NCBI RefSeq assembly: GCF_007859955.1
Contig: NZ_SJPR01000001.1
Span: 446,288-510,287, forward strand
DNA length: 64,000 nucleotides
Reading direction: 5' to 3'
Origin: Botrimarina colliarenosi
Lineage (GTDB): Bacteria > Planctomycetota > Planctomycetia > Pirellulales > Lacipirellulaceae
In this document: one piece after another, positions 8,003 through 17,582 of the stretch
How the letters are laid out: the number at the start of each line of letters is the position of its first letter
Position numbering within the stretch: the first letter of the stretch is position 1
Notes under the pieces: generated by a model
Databases searched by the model: none
What the model was told of the DNA's origin: nothing
Seen by the model: only the letters and a program-made list of their open reading frames with translations
Program-made: the position numbers and the translations under genes

Positions 8003-11000
8003 ATGCTGATGAAACTGATCGAGTTCTCGTTGAAGAACCGCTTCCTGGTCATCATCGCCACGCTGTTTATCGCCGGGGCGGGCGTCCGCAGCGCGCTGCT
8101 GCTTCCGATCGATGCGGTCCCCGACCTGACCAACACGCAAGTCACGATCATCACCGGCGCCGGCTCGCTGCCGCCGGTGGAAGTCGAGCGCCAGGTGACC
8201 TACCCGATCGAGTGGTCGATGGGCGGCCTGGCCAACGTCGCCGAGGTCCGCAGCGTCTCGAAGTTCGGCTTGTCGGTGATCACGATCGTCTTCGACGAAG
8301 GGACCGACATCTACTTCGCGACCCAGCAGGTGAGCCAACGTCTGCCGCAGGCCGCGACGCAGATCCCACCGGAGTACGGACCGCCCGAGCTGGGGCCGAT
8401 GACGACCGCCCTCGGCGAGATCCTCCAGTTCGAGCTCCGCAGCGAGAGTCGGTCGCCGATGGAGCTGCGGACGCTGCTCGACTGGGACATCTCGCCACGG
8501 CTGCGCGAAGTCGAGGGCGTGACCGAGGTCAACACGATGGGAGGGTTCTACAAGACGTTTGAGATTCGTCCCGACCCCAACCGGTTGAACGCCCACGACC
8601 TGACGCTCGACGAGATCTACACCCGCGTGGAAGCGAGCAACTCGAGCGCCGGCGGCGGGTACGTCGTCCACCACGACGAGCAGCGATTCATCCGCGGCGA
8701 GGCGCTGCTGAAAGGGGTCGAGGACCTCCGCAACATCGTCATCAACCGGAGCGACCAGGGCGCCCCGTTGCTGCTGGCAGACATCGCCGAAGTCACGATC
8801 GCTCCGATGGCGCGGCAGGGGGCAGTCAGCCGCGACGGCCGCGGCGAAGCGGTCACCGGCATGGTGATGATGCGGATTGGAGAGAACTCGCGCACCGTCG
8901 TTTCGCGGGTCAAAGCACGGATCACCGAGGTCCAGGCGACGCTCCCTGACGACGTGCTGATCGACATCATCTATGACCGCGAAGACCTGATCGGCCGCAC
9001 CCTGCACACGGTGCTCAAGAATCTCACCGAGGGGGGCGTGCTGGTGGCGATCGTCTTGCTCGCGACGCTCGGCAGCCTGCGGGCGGGTTTGATCGTCGCC
9101 CTAGCGATCCCGCTGTCCATGCTGTTCGCGACGAACATGATGCTGGCGTTCGGCGTGTCGGCGAGCCTGATGAGCCTCGGCGCGATCGACTTTGGGCTCG
9201 TGGTCGATTCGTCCGTGATCATGGTCGAGAACTGCGTCCGCCGCCTCTCGATGAACCGTGAGGGCCGCAGCCGATGGATGGTCATCCGCGACGCCGCGCT
9301 CGAGGTCCGCGGGCCGACGATGTTTGGCGAGCTCATCATCGCGGTGGTCTACGTCCCGGTCCTGATGCTAGAAGGGACCGAGGGCAAGCTGTTCCGGCCG
9401 ATGGCGATGACCGTGCTGTTCGCCCTGTTCGGCTCGTTGATTCTCTCGCTGACCTTGATGCCGGCCCTCGCTTCGCTCGGCTTGCCGAAAGTCATCAAGG
9501 ACCACGACCTCTGGCCGATCCGGATGCTGAAGAAGGTCTACCTGCCGACCGCCCACCTGGCGATCGGCAATCCGGTGGCGACGATCGGTATCGCCTTGGC
9601 GATGATCGCGGTAAGCATCCCCGTGGCGCTGCGACTCGGCGCCGAGTTCATGCCCCGGCTCAACGAGGGCGACCTCCTGGTCGAAGCGGCACGGCTCCCG
9701 ACGGCGTCGCTCGAAGGCGCCGAGCAAATGGCCGCGTTGATCGAGACTAACCTGCTGAAGCTGCCGGAAATCAAAACGGTCTTCTGCAAGACGGGCCGTC
9801 CCGAGATCGCCAACGACGTCATGGGGGTCCACCAGACCGACGTCTGGGTGATGCTCAAACGGCCCGAAGACTGGCCGGTCCCGAAGTCGCGTGACGAGCT
9901 CATCGCCGAGATGGAAGTCGTCCTGAACGAGAACGTCCCCGGCGTCGCCTTCGGCTTTACCCAGCCGATCGAGATGCGTGTTGACGAACTCGTTGCCGGC
10001 GTCAAAGCGGACGTCGCCATCCTCCTCTACGGCGACGACCTCGCTACGCTGGCTTCCAAGTCGAAGGAGATCGAACGCGAGCTGCGGCGCATCCCCGGAG
10101 CCGCCGATGTGAAGGCCGACATCCAATCGACCCTCGCAACGCTCACGATTGAGCCGCGCCGCGAGGCGCTCGCTCGTTACGGTGTCGACGCCGCCGAGGT
10201 GATGGACGTGGTCGCCGCGATCGGCGGTCGCAACGTGGGACAAGTCCTCGACGGGAGGGCGCGGTTCCCGATCCAGGTCCGCTTGCCGGAAAGCTGGCGC
10301 GAGAGCGTCGATCTGCTGGGGCAGTTGCCGGTCGCCAAGGCGGGCGGCAAGCCGATCCCCCTCAGCGAGTTGGCCGACATCCGCCTCGAAGAGACCCCAC
10401 CGACGGTCGAACACGACAACGGACGCCGACGGACCTTTGTCTCGGCGAACGTCCGTGGCCGCGACGTGGCGAGTTTTGTCGCCGACGCCCAGCAGAGGAT
10501 CGCCGCCAACGTCGAGCTGCCGCCGAACTACGAGATCGACTGGGGCGGCGACTTCGAGAACCTCCAGTCGGCGAGCCGGCGGCTCATGCTCATTACGCCG
10601 ATCGTGTTGCTGCTGATCTTCTTGCTGCTGCACGCCAGTTTCGGGTCGGTCCAGTTGGCGTTGTTGATTTTCCTGTGCGTCCCCTTCGCGGCGAGCGGCG
10701 GCGTCTTCGCCCTCGCGGTGCGTGGCATGCCCTTTAGCATCGCGGCCGGGGTCGGGTTCATCGCGTTGTTCGGGGTCGCGGTGCTCAACGGCCTGGTCTG
10801 GACCAGCGACGCCGAGCGCCGCCGCCAAGACGGCGTCGCCCCCCGGGAGGCGGCGAAGCTTGCCGCGAACAGCCGCTTCCGGCCGGTGCTGATGACCGCC
10901 GCCGTCGCCAGCCTCGGTTTCTTGCCGATGGCGCTGTCACACAGCGACGGCGCCGAAATCCAGCGGCCGCTGGCGACCGTCGTGATCGGCGGACTCGTGA

Positions 11001-11077
11001 CGAGCTCCCTGCTGACCTGCCTTGTGATCCCGGCGATCTATCCGTGGTTCGCACCGCGGAACAAGGTGGGCGACTAG
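8003..11077 (+). CDS. Heavy-metal efflux RND permease (CusA/CzcA type)
   Basis: A 1024-residue inner-membrane proton/metal antiporter of the HME-RND family. It has the usual two halves, each with one helix, a large periplasmic loop and five helices. The family start (SLKNRFLVIIATLFI, then DAVPDLTNTQV) is clear. The proton-relay motif AIDFGLVVDSSVIMVEN is at about 393-409. The periplasmic segment KTGRPEIANDVMGVHQTD matches the CzcA/CusA consensus region. It follows the adaptor gene by 4 bases. No outer-membrane factor gene is found within the window, so the third component must be elsewhere. Confidence 0.92.
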   Translation: MLMKLIEFSLKNRFLVIIATLFIAGAGVRSALLLPIDAVPDLTNTQVTIITGAGSLPPVEVERQVTYPIEWSMGGLANVAEVRSVSKFGLSVITIVFDEGTDIYFATQQVSQRLPQAATQIPPEYGPPELGPMTTALGEILQFELRSESRSPMELRTLLDWDISPRLREVEGVTEVNTMGGFYKTFEIRPDPNRLNAHDLTLDEIYTRVEASNSSAGGGYVVHHDEQRFIRGEALLKGVEDLRNIVINRSDQGAPLLLADIAEVTIAPMARQGAVSRDGRGEAVTGMVMMRIGENSRTVVSRVKARITEVQATLPDDVLIDIIYDREDLIGRTLHTVLKNLTEGGVLVAIVLLATLGSLRAGLIVALAIPLSMLFATNMMLAFGVSASLMSLGAIDFGLVVDSSVIMVENCVRRLSMNREGRSRWMVIRDAALEVRGPTMFGELIIAVVYVPVLMLEGTEGKLFRPMAMTVLFALFGSLILSLTLMPALASLGLPKVIKDHDLWPIRMLKKVYLPTAHLAIGNPVATIGIALAMIAVSIPVALRLGAEFMPRLNEGDLLVEAARLPTASLEGAEQMAALIETNLLKLPEIKTVFCKTGRPEIANDVMGVHQTDVWVMLKRPEDWPVPKSRDELIAEMEVVLNENVPGVAFGFTQPIEMRVDELVAGVKADVAILLYGDDLATLASKSKEIERELRRIPGAADVKADIQSTLATLTIEPRREALARYGVDAAEVMDVVAAIGGRNVGQVLDGRARFPIQVRLPESWRESVDLLGQLPVAKAGGKPIPLSELADIRLEETPPTVEHDNGRRRTFVSANVRGRDVASFVADAQQRIAANVELPPNYEIDWGGDFENLQSASRRLMLITPIVLLLIFLLLHASFGSVQLALLIFLCVPFAASGGVFALAVRGMPFSIAAGVGFIALFGVAVLNGLVWTSDAERRRQDGVAPREAAKLAANSRFRPVLMTAAVASLGFLPMALSHSDGAEIQRPLATVVIGGLVTSSLLTCLVIPAIYPWFAPRNKVGD

Positions 11078-11136
11078 CCTGAACACCCCAGAGAACGGGA
11101 TTCGGCGTCGTCTCGATGCCGTCGTAAGAGAGGGGG

Positions 11137-11222
11137 AAATCGCCTGCGGCAATCGACACGACGGCTTGTCCCGAGGCCCGGTGCTTACGGTACTTGGGAA
11201 GCGACTTGGTGAGGGCAGGCAC
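11137..11222 (-). pseudogene. Integrase N-terminal relic (copy 1)
   Basis: About 28 codons match the N-terminus of the decayed integrase at 40240-40770: both begin MPALTKSLPKYRKHRASGQA and continue VV(S/T)IA. The start codon here is GTG rather than ATG. Homology ends after SIA, and the frame continues with unrelated residues into the 3' end of the RND pump gene. No catalytic region follows, so this is a remnant of a tyrosine-recombinase gene. The upstream region is also shared with copy 2 (palindrome and tRNA 3' fragment). Confidence 0.7.
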
Positions 11223-11234
11223 AGCGCGAGGCTC

Positions 11235-11250
11235 AACGGTACGTACCGTT
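11235..11250. promoter_or_regulatory. Perfect palindrome upstream of the integrase relic (copy 1)
   Basis: AACGGTACGTACCGTT is a perfect 16-base palindrome, 12 bases upstream of the relic's start codon. The same core, extended to 20 bases, occurs at the matching place of copy 2. The position suggests an operator or a recombinase binding site; this is inference. Confidence 0.5.
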
Positions 11251-11328
11251 TTGGCTTCCCAGGAAACGCCGCACTGCCGACCGCCGGCAGGTATCGCAAG
11301 TCGCTATTCAGCTAGGACTTAGAGAAAG

Positions 11329-11372
<44 letters not shown>

Positions 11373-11599
11373 AAGCTCGCCAAGGTGAGAAACGGGCGTT
11401 TTACAGGGGTTTTGCGCGGTTCTAGGTTCTACAGATCCCACCGAATCGGCCCTCTTTGCATTCATTTCGTGCATCGTTTCGTGAACGCCGATCGGCCAGC
11501 TCGCTCCGCGGGACATTTCGTCATTGCGGGAAGGACTGGAGCAACTCCGGACCGAAACGGGTCGCACTTGCAAATGGCCGATCCGAGCCCCTGGCAGTA

Positions 11600-11920
11600 C
11601 ACGCGTCTTGCCGATCACCTCGGGCTTCTCACGCTGGAAGCTGCACTCGGTCGTGTTGTGCAATAAGAGGATCGGCCCTTGGCGTCCGCCATCCGCGACT
11701 TCGTCGCTGCGAAGTGCCCGGCAAGGACGATGCTCTCATCAACGCGAGGGTTGCCGAAGGACCGGTAAGCCGCCTTCTTCGCGTCCCAGTCCTGGCACAC
11801 AGAAGGGAGCGTCGCGCAGATATTCTCGCCCAGACAACCGAGCACCCTCGTGAATCGTGCCTTCAGCCGCTGGTCGGGACACTCGCAACCCTCCACCTCG
11901 CGTTCGACCCAGCCTTCCAT
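11600..11920 (-). pseudogene. IS4-type transposase remnant with frameshift
   Basis: On the minus strand, one frame reads a Tn5/IS4-type N-terminal DNA-binding region: CPDQRLKARFTRVLGCLGEN, then DWDAKKAAYRSFGNPRVD and LAGHFAATKSRM. One base is lost near 11670. The continuation is in the next frame as LLLHNTTECSFQREKPEVIG, which matches the first-Asp region of IS4 transposases except that the usual Asp of HDTTE is Asn here. Nothing recognisable follows. The gene is truncated, frameshifted and lacks the catalytic remainder. Confidence 0.65.
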
Positions 11921-11993
11921 GGCCCCGGCCGTCCGCTCAACGTGAAATTAAGCAAGCAACGCTCGCACGACGGAGGTTAGCCTCGACTGGGGC

Positions 11994-12347
11994 TCACGAC
12001 TCCTCTTTTTCTGATACAGCTTTAGATTTCCTTGCAAGCAATACAACTACGAACAGCAGAACCGATTGCATAGCCACAAACCCTAACACGCACTGTGGTC
12101 GAACAAACACACCAACGCCGGGGAGAATATCACGCTTCTCGTCAAAGAAGAAAACTCGCTCGTACAGCCACGCCTGCAGATCGTACAGGAGCCCCACGAC
12201 AAGCCCTAACGGTGAAAGCACAAACAAATACCACAGGAAGGCACCGACCAAATTAAGCACAAACCAACCAACGGCTACAGCTACAGCAAATCCGGCCGGG
12301 CTTTTGAGTCGTCGTGGCATCTTGTATGGGTGAATTTCGTTGGACAT
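11994..12347 (-). CDS. Hypothetical membrane protein
   Basis: A 117-residue protein with two or three membrane segments (about residues 20-50 and 85-105) and a short cytoplasmic or periplasmic loop with FFFDEKRDILPGVGVFVRP. The N-terminus (MSNEIHPYKMPRRLKSP) is positively charged. Its base composition is noticeably less GC-rich than the flanking genes, and it is embedded among transposase remnants, so it may be transferred DNA. No family is recognised. The ATG at 12347 is preferred over a further upstream start at 12422. Confidence 0.45.
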   Translation of the reverse strand: MSNEIHPYKMPRRLKSPAGFAVAVAVGWFVLNLVGAFLWYLFVLSPLGLVVGLLYDLQAWLYERVFFFDEKRDILPGVGVFVRPQCVLGFVAMQSVLLFVVVLLARKSKAVSEKEES

Positions 12348-12489
12348 ATCAACCTGGCCAGTCTGGATCAGTAGATGGGATCGGATAAGGTGGATTGGTT
12401 GAAATGACAATCCCTGCGCCAACAGCTTGCGACCGCATAAACTTATCGGCTGCTCTGCTATTCTGAACGTCTACCGCGTAGAGCCAGTT

Positions 12490-12560
12490 TCATAACCGTC
12501 TGAAGCAGACGATCATGCAGGCGAGCTTAATGAAGCCGTGGTAGAAATGGGCGTTGCAAC
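12490..12560 (-). pseudogene. IS5-type transposase C-terminal remnant
   Basis: The minus-strand frame reads FYHGFIKLACMIVCFRRL followed by a TGA stop at 12490-12492. This is the typical last helix of IS5-family (DDE) transposases. Nothing upstream in the same frame continues the catalytic domain, so only a tail of about 20-24 codons remains. Confidence 0.5.
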
Positions 12561-12696
12561 CAACCGCTTCATGGGATCCAACTCTACATAGGGGGGATGA
12601 TTAACGCTGGCGGGCGAGTTGCTGGGTTCAAAGGCGTCCGCCAAAGCTGCGACAGCTCATGACTTTCGGCCGCGGCGCACGCCACGCGGGGGTCCC

Positions 12697-13287
12697 TCAG
12701 GACGGGTGGCCGTCCGCGCGATTCCGGTAGAGCGTCGGGTCGACCGCTGCAACCATTGCCGCGGGGTTGGGGATCGGCAGGCCTCCCGCCTCGACGAATC
12801 GAGAGAGACGGGCCACGGCCGTTGCCGGATCGCGAACCATGTCGGCGTAGGCCAAGCGGAGCGTGTCGAAGTCGGCTCTTGTGGCTGCTTGCCCGTCGAA
12901 CGCTCGCAAGTGCGACTCGAAGGCGCGGCGGACGATGTCTAGCGGGGGAGCGGGCTTGCCGAGCCTCGTGATCATCTTCGTCTGCGACGCGAGGATCTCG
13001 TCGAGGTCGCGTTCGACAAAGACCACGAGGTAACGCTCGCCCGTCGGCAATCCTTCAAGCAAGTGAGAGATGACCTTCACCGCCTTGCCGCGGGCGTTCG
13101 GCACCCAGCTGGCGTCCTGCTTGAGACGCTTGACGGCCTCGAGTTCCAAGTAGCCACGGGGATTGTCGATATCGGGGTCGCGGACCCCGTCGGTGTAAGG
13201 CGCGATCCCACCCGCTGCGAGCATCTGCATGAGCAAGGAGGTGCCGGAACGTGGCAGGCCGGTGACGACAACAACGGGCAAACTCAT
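12697..13287 (-). CDS. Sulfotransferase-like P-loop protein
   Basis: A 196-residue protein beginning MSLPVVVVTGLPRSGTSLLM. The PRSGTS loop near the N-terminus is the 5'-phosphosulfate-binding loop of PAPS-dependent sulfotransferases. LVVFVERDLDEILASQTKMI matches the 3'-phosphate region (R and S residues), followed by a Leu/Ala-rich helical part. It is shorter than usual sulfotransferases (about 250-300), as in the bacterial sulfotransferase-like set. The ATG at 13287 puts the P-loop at the expected distance; a start at 13407 would add 40 basic residues. The acceptor is unknown. Confidence 0.7.
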   Translation of the reverse strand: MSLPVVVVTGLPRSGTSLLMQMLAAGGIAPYTDGVRDPDIDNPRGYLELEAVKRLKQDASWVPNARGKAVKVISHLLEGLPTGERYLVVFVERDLDEILASQTKMITRLGKPAPPLDIVRRAFESHLRAFDGQAATRADFDTLRLAYADMVRDPATAVARLSRFVEAGGLPIPNPAAMVAAVDPTLYRNRADGHPS

Positions 13288-13450
13288 GAGGCGGAGTCTA
13301 TCACCTGGGGGAAGACCCTGCGTCGGCACTTTTTGCGGGCGGCCATAGCAGCACGCCACCACGCCGACGGCGCGGCTTGAGGCGGGGCCGGTTGGGCCAT
13401 TCGTCAAACGGTGGGTGAACGGCCGGATGAAGCCGCTGCGCGGGGTGGGA

Positions 13451-14554
13451 TCACGGCAAGCTCGCCGCCTCGCCCCCTTTCATCGTCGAGAGGTTATGAA
13501 AGAGTTCAAGGTCGATGTCCTTGGTCAGGCCATGGACCGACCCGTCGGTCATTGCGAACAAGACCGACCCGCCCGAGTGGACCGAACCGAACAACCGCCA
13601 ACGGGTTTGGTATTTGGCTTCGGGGTTTGGTTCGCCGTTGTCGCGAGACGCATCGAGGCCGTAGTAGGTGGGAAGGCAGGCCCATCCCGCCCACACGAAG
13701 CCCTGAGAGAATCCGTCGAAAAGCGTGTCGGTATACGTGAAGGTGTCGCCAACCCCGGCGCCGATCGTGCCGGGGGCCTCGCCAAACATAAGGGTCTTCG
13801 ACGTCCCGTCGATCACTTTCGCCAACGGCGTTTCCGTGCGGCGGCCGAAAACGCCCACAAGTTCTCCCCGGATGCTGCGTTCTCCAAGCAGGGTATAGGG
13901 GAGCCCGTCGGTGTCGTTGATGCGGTCTTGCGGGCCGCCCGGGCCAACGACTCCGGTCACGCCCGCGTAGTTTGTTAATCCAAGCGGGGCCAAGGTAGGG
14001 TCGCTCCCCGACGATCCCGAGTTAAGCCCCCCGCTTTCGACGACGAAATACATCTTGTCGAGGTAGGCGGATTGGGGTGGCTGATCGGGAACAGAAGGGC
14101 AACGAAACGATTCGATGCTCGTCCCCGCCAGTCGGCGTCGCCGGTAATTGTCATAGGTGTCGTTGTAGTACCAAGGGCCGTTCGTATCGACGCCCAGCGG
14201 ATACGACTCCGTGAATTGGTCGTATATCGCCGACTCTTCCACGTAGGGGAGTGTAAAGACCAGGACGCCGACCCCTTGGTTGAGAGCCCCACCGGCTCCG
14301 ATGTTGGCGTTGAGCCAGGGACGATCCTGCAGCGTCGATCCGAGGTACCCGGGAGGGAGCGTCCCTCGTGCGGATTCGTAATTCAGCGCGGCGAGGCCGA
14401 GTTGCTTGAGGTTGTTCGTACAGGCGTTGCGCCGCGCCGCTTCGCGGGCCGCCTGGACGGCGGGGAGCAGCAACGCCACCAAGATGCCGATGATCGCGAT
14501 CACGACGAGCAGCTCGACGAGCGTGAACGCGACGCGGCTAGTTTTCTTGGACAT
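13451..14554 (-). CDS. DUF1559 domain-containing pseudopilin-like protein
   Basis: A 367-residue protein with a type IV pilin-like leader ([21 protein letters not shown]) and the alpha-helix [19 protein letters not shown], followed by [25 protein letters not shown]. This arrangement defines the DUF1559 (SBP_bac_10-like) family greatly expanded in planctomycetes. The C-terminal part has the H-X9-DG motif region ([18 protein letters not shown]). The predicted prepilin peptidase cleavage is before FTLVEL. Members are thought to be exported cell-surface proteins; the precise role is not established. Confidence 0.93.
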   Translation of the reverse strand: MSKKTSRVAFTLVELLVVIAIIGILVALLLPAVQAAREAARRNACTNNLKQLGLAALNYESARGTLPPGYLGSTLQDRPWLNANIGAGGALNQGVGVLVFTLPYVEESAIYDQFTESYPLGVDTNGPWYYNDTYDNYRRRRLAGTSIESFRCPSVPDQPPQSAYLDKMYFVVESGGLNSGSSGSDPTLAPLGLTNYAGVTGVVGPGGPQDRINDTDGLPYTLLGERSIRGELVGVFGRRTETPLAKVIDGTSKTLMFGEAPGTIGAGVGDTFTYTDTLFDGFSQGFVWAGWACLPTYYGLDASRDNGEPNPEAKYQTRWRLFGSVHSGGSVLFAMTDGSVHGLTKDIDLELFHNLSTMKGGEAASLP

Positions 14555-14601
14555 CGAGGGCCTTCCTTACGTTTGCCTTGTTCGGTAGGCGTGACGGCGG
14601 T

Positions 14602-16602
14602 TTACGCCAGCACGCGACTGGCGCGAAGTTCCGCTTCGCGCGATTTCTCGACTTGGCCAAGCGACCGATAGACGTTCGCCAGTTCGAGGTGAGCCGCTTT
14701 CATCCCGGGCGCCTGCCGGACACAGAGCTCGAGCGCCTCGAGCGCCTCGGCGGGTTTGTCGAGCGCCGCCAACGCCCGGCCGATCAGGTAATGCGCACGG
14801 GGCAAGAAGTGGACCAACTCCGCGGCAATTAGTGCGTCGTCGAGCGCGCCCTGGGCGTCGCCGAGCTCGAGGCGGGCCCGCGCGCGGCCCGTGAAAGCGA
14901 GCGGACTGTCGCCGTCGATGGCGAGCGCCTTGTCGAACGCGGTAATCGCCTCCCCGTACTGCTTGGTGGCGATCAGCACCTGTCCGAGTTTGTTATGGAG
15001 CCCCGGGAGCCGGGGGTCGGAGGCTGCGACGGCCCGCAGGTGTTCCATCGCCGCCTCGGGGTTCTCCTCGGCGAACTCCAGCGCGCCGAGCATCATCCGC
15101 GTCCGTGTCAGGCCGGGCGACGCACTCGTCAACGCCTCGAGGACTTTCCGCGCCCGCTTTTTGTCCGCCGTGGCGAGCAGGCAGGTCGCCAGCAGCGTCT
15201 GCGCCGCGGAGGAGTCGCGGACAGCGGGTTCGAGCGCGTCGAGACGCTCGATCGCCTCGGCGTTCCGCTGGCTGTCAACGAGCGATTGGATCAGATTGAA
15301 TTCGTTCGAAGCGATCGTGTCACGGACCGTCTTCTCGATGTCTTCGCCGGGCGCCTCGACGTAGCCGAGCGCGACGAGTTGTTCCATCGCGGCCTGGGAC
15401 TCGAGCGGGTCGACCCGCAGTTCGTTCGGGTGCATGCCGCAATCGCCGTCGACCTCTTCCCACGACTCGATCCGTTCTTGGATCGAGGGCTCTTCGAGGA
15501 TCTCGGCCAGCACACGGCCCGGCATGTCGTAGGCGACCGGCAGGCCAAAGAGTTGCAAGACCGTCGGCGTGATGTCGAGGATGCCGGCGCCGTAGAGACG
15601 CGACCCCTGCCGGATCCCCGGCCCCTGCGCGGCGAAGACGCCAAAGGGGCGGTGCCATTCGACCGGGCCCGCCATCCCCTCACGCGGGTCGGGTCGCAAG
15701 TGATCGTTGTAGTAGCCGTGGTCGCTGATCAGCAGGACCGCGGTCTCTTCGCCCGCCTGTTCGAGCAGCGTCTGCAGCATCATATCGTGGAAGCGGTAGG
15801 CCCCCGTCATGCAGTGCCGGTAAGCCTCGAAGTCCTCTTCCGAGACCTGATCCATCTTCGGGGGATGGAACTCCATGAACTCGTGGCCGAAGCGGTCGAT
15901 CCCCTCGTAGTAGACCGCGGCGAAATCCCAATCGTCCTTGGCGAACAGGTGGGTCGCCGTGGCGTGGACCGTCGCCGTCTGAGAAAGCAGGTGCTGCAAT
16001 TTGCCGAGGCGGTGGTCGCTCTTCGCGATCAACTCGGCCGCCCCGGGAACGAACGGCAGGATGGCGCCGGGGTCGATCTCGCCCGGCAGCACACGCAGTT
16101 CCGCTAGCTCGGGCACGAGTTCCGCCGGGTGGACACACGACGCGGGGAGTGGTGTCGGTTGGCCCCCCTCGACGCCGAACTGCTCGAACTGGTTCGAGAC
16201 CATGGCGCCGGCGATCGGCTCGGCGGGGTGCGACGCGTACCAGCCGACGATATTCGAGCGCAGGCCGTAGTGGGTCAGGAGGTTCCAGACCGCCTTGCAC
16301 TTGCGGCTCGTGCTGTGGACGGGACGGACCCCCTGTCCGTTCGGGTCGGGCTCGGTAAAGCCGTGCACGCCGTGATCGATCGGCCGCTTCCCCGTCGCGA
16401 TGGTGTTCCACAACATCGGCGAGAGAATCGGGCGGGTGGTCGCGAGGTTGCCCCAGACCCCCCGCTGCATCATGCCGCTGAGGGTGGGCATGAGCCCTTG
16501 TTCCACGAGCGGGTGAATCATCTGCCAATCGGCGGCGTCCCACCCGACGAGCAGCACTCGTCGCGGCGAACTCTCGGTCGTCTTCCTGGTGGGAGGGGTC
16601 AC
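14602..16602 (-). CDS. Alkaline-phosphatase-superfamily phosphodiesterase fused to TPR repeats
   Basis: A 666-residue fusion. The first part (about 15-420) is a type I phosphodiesterase/nucleotide pyrophosphatase-like domain: VLLVGWDAADWQMI gives the first metal Asp, MPTLSGMM and PILSPMLWNTIATGK surround the nucleophile region, DFAAVYYEGIDRFGHEFM and LLISDHGYYNDH give further Asp/His metal ligands. The second part (about 430-666) contains at least four tetratricopeptide units (AEAIERLDALEP, AIAFDKALAIDGDSPLAF-like and ALEALELCVRQAPGMKAAH regions). The GTG at 16602, 32 bases after the preceding stop, is preferred because the upstream frame is not family-like. No signal peptide is seen. The substrate is unknown. 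Confidence 0.8.
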   Translation of the reverse strand: MTPPTRKTTESSPRRVLLVGWDAADWQMIHPLVEQGLMPTLSGMMQRGVWGNLATTRPILSPMLWNTIATGKRPIDHGVHGFTEPDPNGQGVRPVHSTSRKCKAVWNLLTHYGLRSNIVGWYASHPAEPIAGAMVSNQFEQFGVEGGQPTPLPASCVHPAELVPELAELRVLPGEIDPGAILPFVPGAAELIAKSDHRLGKLQHLLSQTATVHATATHLFAKDDWDFAAVYYEGIDRFGHEFMEFHPPKMDQVSEEDFEAYRHCMTGAYRFHDMMLQTLLEQAGEETAVLLISDHGYYNDHLRPDPREGMAGPVEWHRPFGVFAAQGPGIRQGSRLYGAGILDITPTVLQLFGLPVAYDMPGRVLAEILEEPSIQERIESWEEVDGDCGMHPNELRVDPLESQAAMEQLVALGYVEAPGEDIEKTVRDTIASNEFNLIQSLVDSQRNAEAIERLDALEPAVRDSSAAQTLLATCLLATADKKRARKVLEALTSASPGLTRTRMMLGALEFAEENPEAAMEHLRAVAASDPRLPGLHNKLGQVLIATKQYGEAITAFDKALAIDGDSPLAFTGRARARLELGDAQGALDDALIAAELVHFLPRAHYLIGRALAALDKPAEALEALELCVRQAPGMKAAHLELANVYRSLGQVEKSREAELRASRVLA

Positions 16603-16633
16603 CTGGCGTCGGTCTCGTTCGTGTTCGTGGGGG

Positions 16634-17485
16634 TCACTTCGCGCGTCGGCGGCGCAGGACCGACAGTCCCGCGGCGCCGCAAGCAAGCAGCCCGAGCGTC
16701 GCCGGCTCGGGTATGGCCGTAGTGGCCGGCGGCGCGGGATCGAACTGATAGGCGGAGTAGCCGTAGTCCTCCGCCCAGGTCGCGTAGTCCCCTTCGTCAA
16801 TCATTCCGTCGGCGTCCCCGTCGGCGCGAAAGTCTTCGGTGCTGCCTACGGTATCGCGATAGACGGTGTAGTCCGCGGCGTCGACGCGTCCGTCGCCGTT
16901 GTAGTCACCGGCTATTTGACCGGCTGCGATTGGCGCCCCCTCGGTCGCGTTGTACGCCCAGTCTCGAACAACGAAGACTCCCGCTTCGTTATTGACGGTG
17001 ACACGCACCCAGCCGTAGTGCAGCTTGCCGAGGATGGGGAATCCGAACCCAAGGAAGGCGCTCGGCGCGTCATTGAATTGAGCGTTTGGGTTCGCGGCTC
17101 CGTACGCCATCGATCCGAAGAAGGGATTGCTGGTCGTGGTCGTCGAGTCGATTAGGTCGCCCGCTTCGAGGGCCGATGCGTACGCGTAGTTATTCGCGCC
17201 CGCCCGGAACGCGCTAAGGCGACCGGGCGCGTAACGGACGGTGATCCCTTGATAGGGGCCGTTCGTATTGGCGTAGTTCTTCAGGATGAGGTCGCTGTAG
17301 TAACCGACGTCGCCGTTGATCTCGAGCTCAAGCGAGTTTCCTTGATCAATCGCCAAGTTTTGGAGGGTCGACCAGACGATCTGCCCCTCGGCATCGGCGC
17401 CAACGAACGCCGTCGCGGCGCCGGCGGCAAGCGAGTACGCGGCGCGGCGCCGGGCGGTTGCGTCGAACTCGGGGGTCCTTTTCAT
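16634..17485 (-). CDS. PEP-CTERM protein with dockerin-like segment
   Basis: A 283-residue secreted protein. The N-terminus has RRRAAYSLAAGAATAFVGADAEG, a signal-like region. The middle (about 35-190) contains GWVRVTVNNEAGVFVVRDWAYN, as in the next upstream gene. Two Ca-binding dockerin-like repeats (GDYNGDGRVDAADYTVYRD and DGDADGMIDEGDYATW) follow. The end is a PEP-CTERM anchor: IPEPATLGLLACGAAGLS then RRRRAK. These signals are recognised by exosortase-type sorting systems. The binding partner or function of the middle part is unknown. It is adjacent to a clear paralogue. Confidence 0.85.
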   Translation of the reverse strand: MKRTPEFDATARRRAAYSLAAGAATAFVGADAEGQIVWSTLQNLAIDQGNSLELEINGDVGYYSDLILKNYANTNGPYQGITVRYAPGRLSAFRAGANNYAYASALEAGDLIDSTTTTSNPFFGSMAYGAANPNAQFNDAPSAFLGFGFPILGKLHYGWVRVTVNNEAGVFVVRDWAYNATEGAPIAAGQIAGDYNGDGRVDAADYTVYRDTVGSTEDFRADGDADGMIDEGDYATWAEDYGYSAYQFDPAPPATTAIPEPATLGLLACGAAGLSVLRRRRAK

Positions 17486-17525
17486 AGCGGCGATTTCCTC
17501 TAGGTTCCCAGCGGTTTCTTAAACA

Positions 17526-17554
17526 GCGAGCGGGGCCTCGGCGGCCCCGCTCGC
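17526..17554 (-). terminator. Terminator hairpin after the second PEP-CTERM gene
   Basis: A perfect 12-bp stem (GCGAGCGGGGCC and its complement) with a 5-base loop lies 28 bases downstream of the stop codon at 17583 on the minus strand. It is followed by TGTTTAAG on that strand, a weak U-tract. Confidence 0.65.
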
Positions 17555-17582
17555 GTTGATTGCAAATTGCCCGTCGAGGTCT

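Noticed and set aside
9368..10828. Long minus-strand frame (486 codons) inside the RND pump gene
   Set aside because: It is an antisense shadow: rich in Arg, Gln, Asp and His with no domain, whereas the plus strand has clear RND motifs.
11456..11980. Plus-strand frame of 174 codons
   Set aside because: The opposite strand carries the IS4-type transposase residues; this frame is an antisense shadow.
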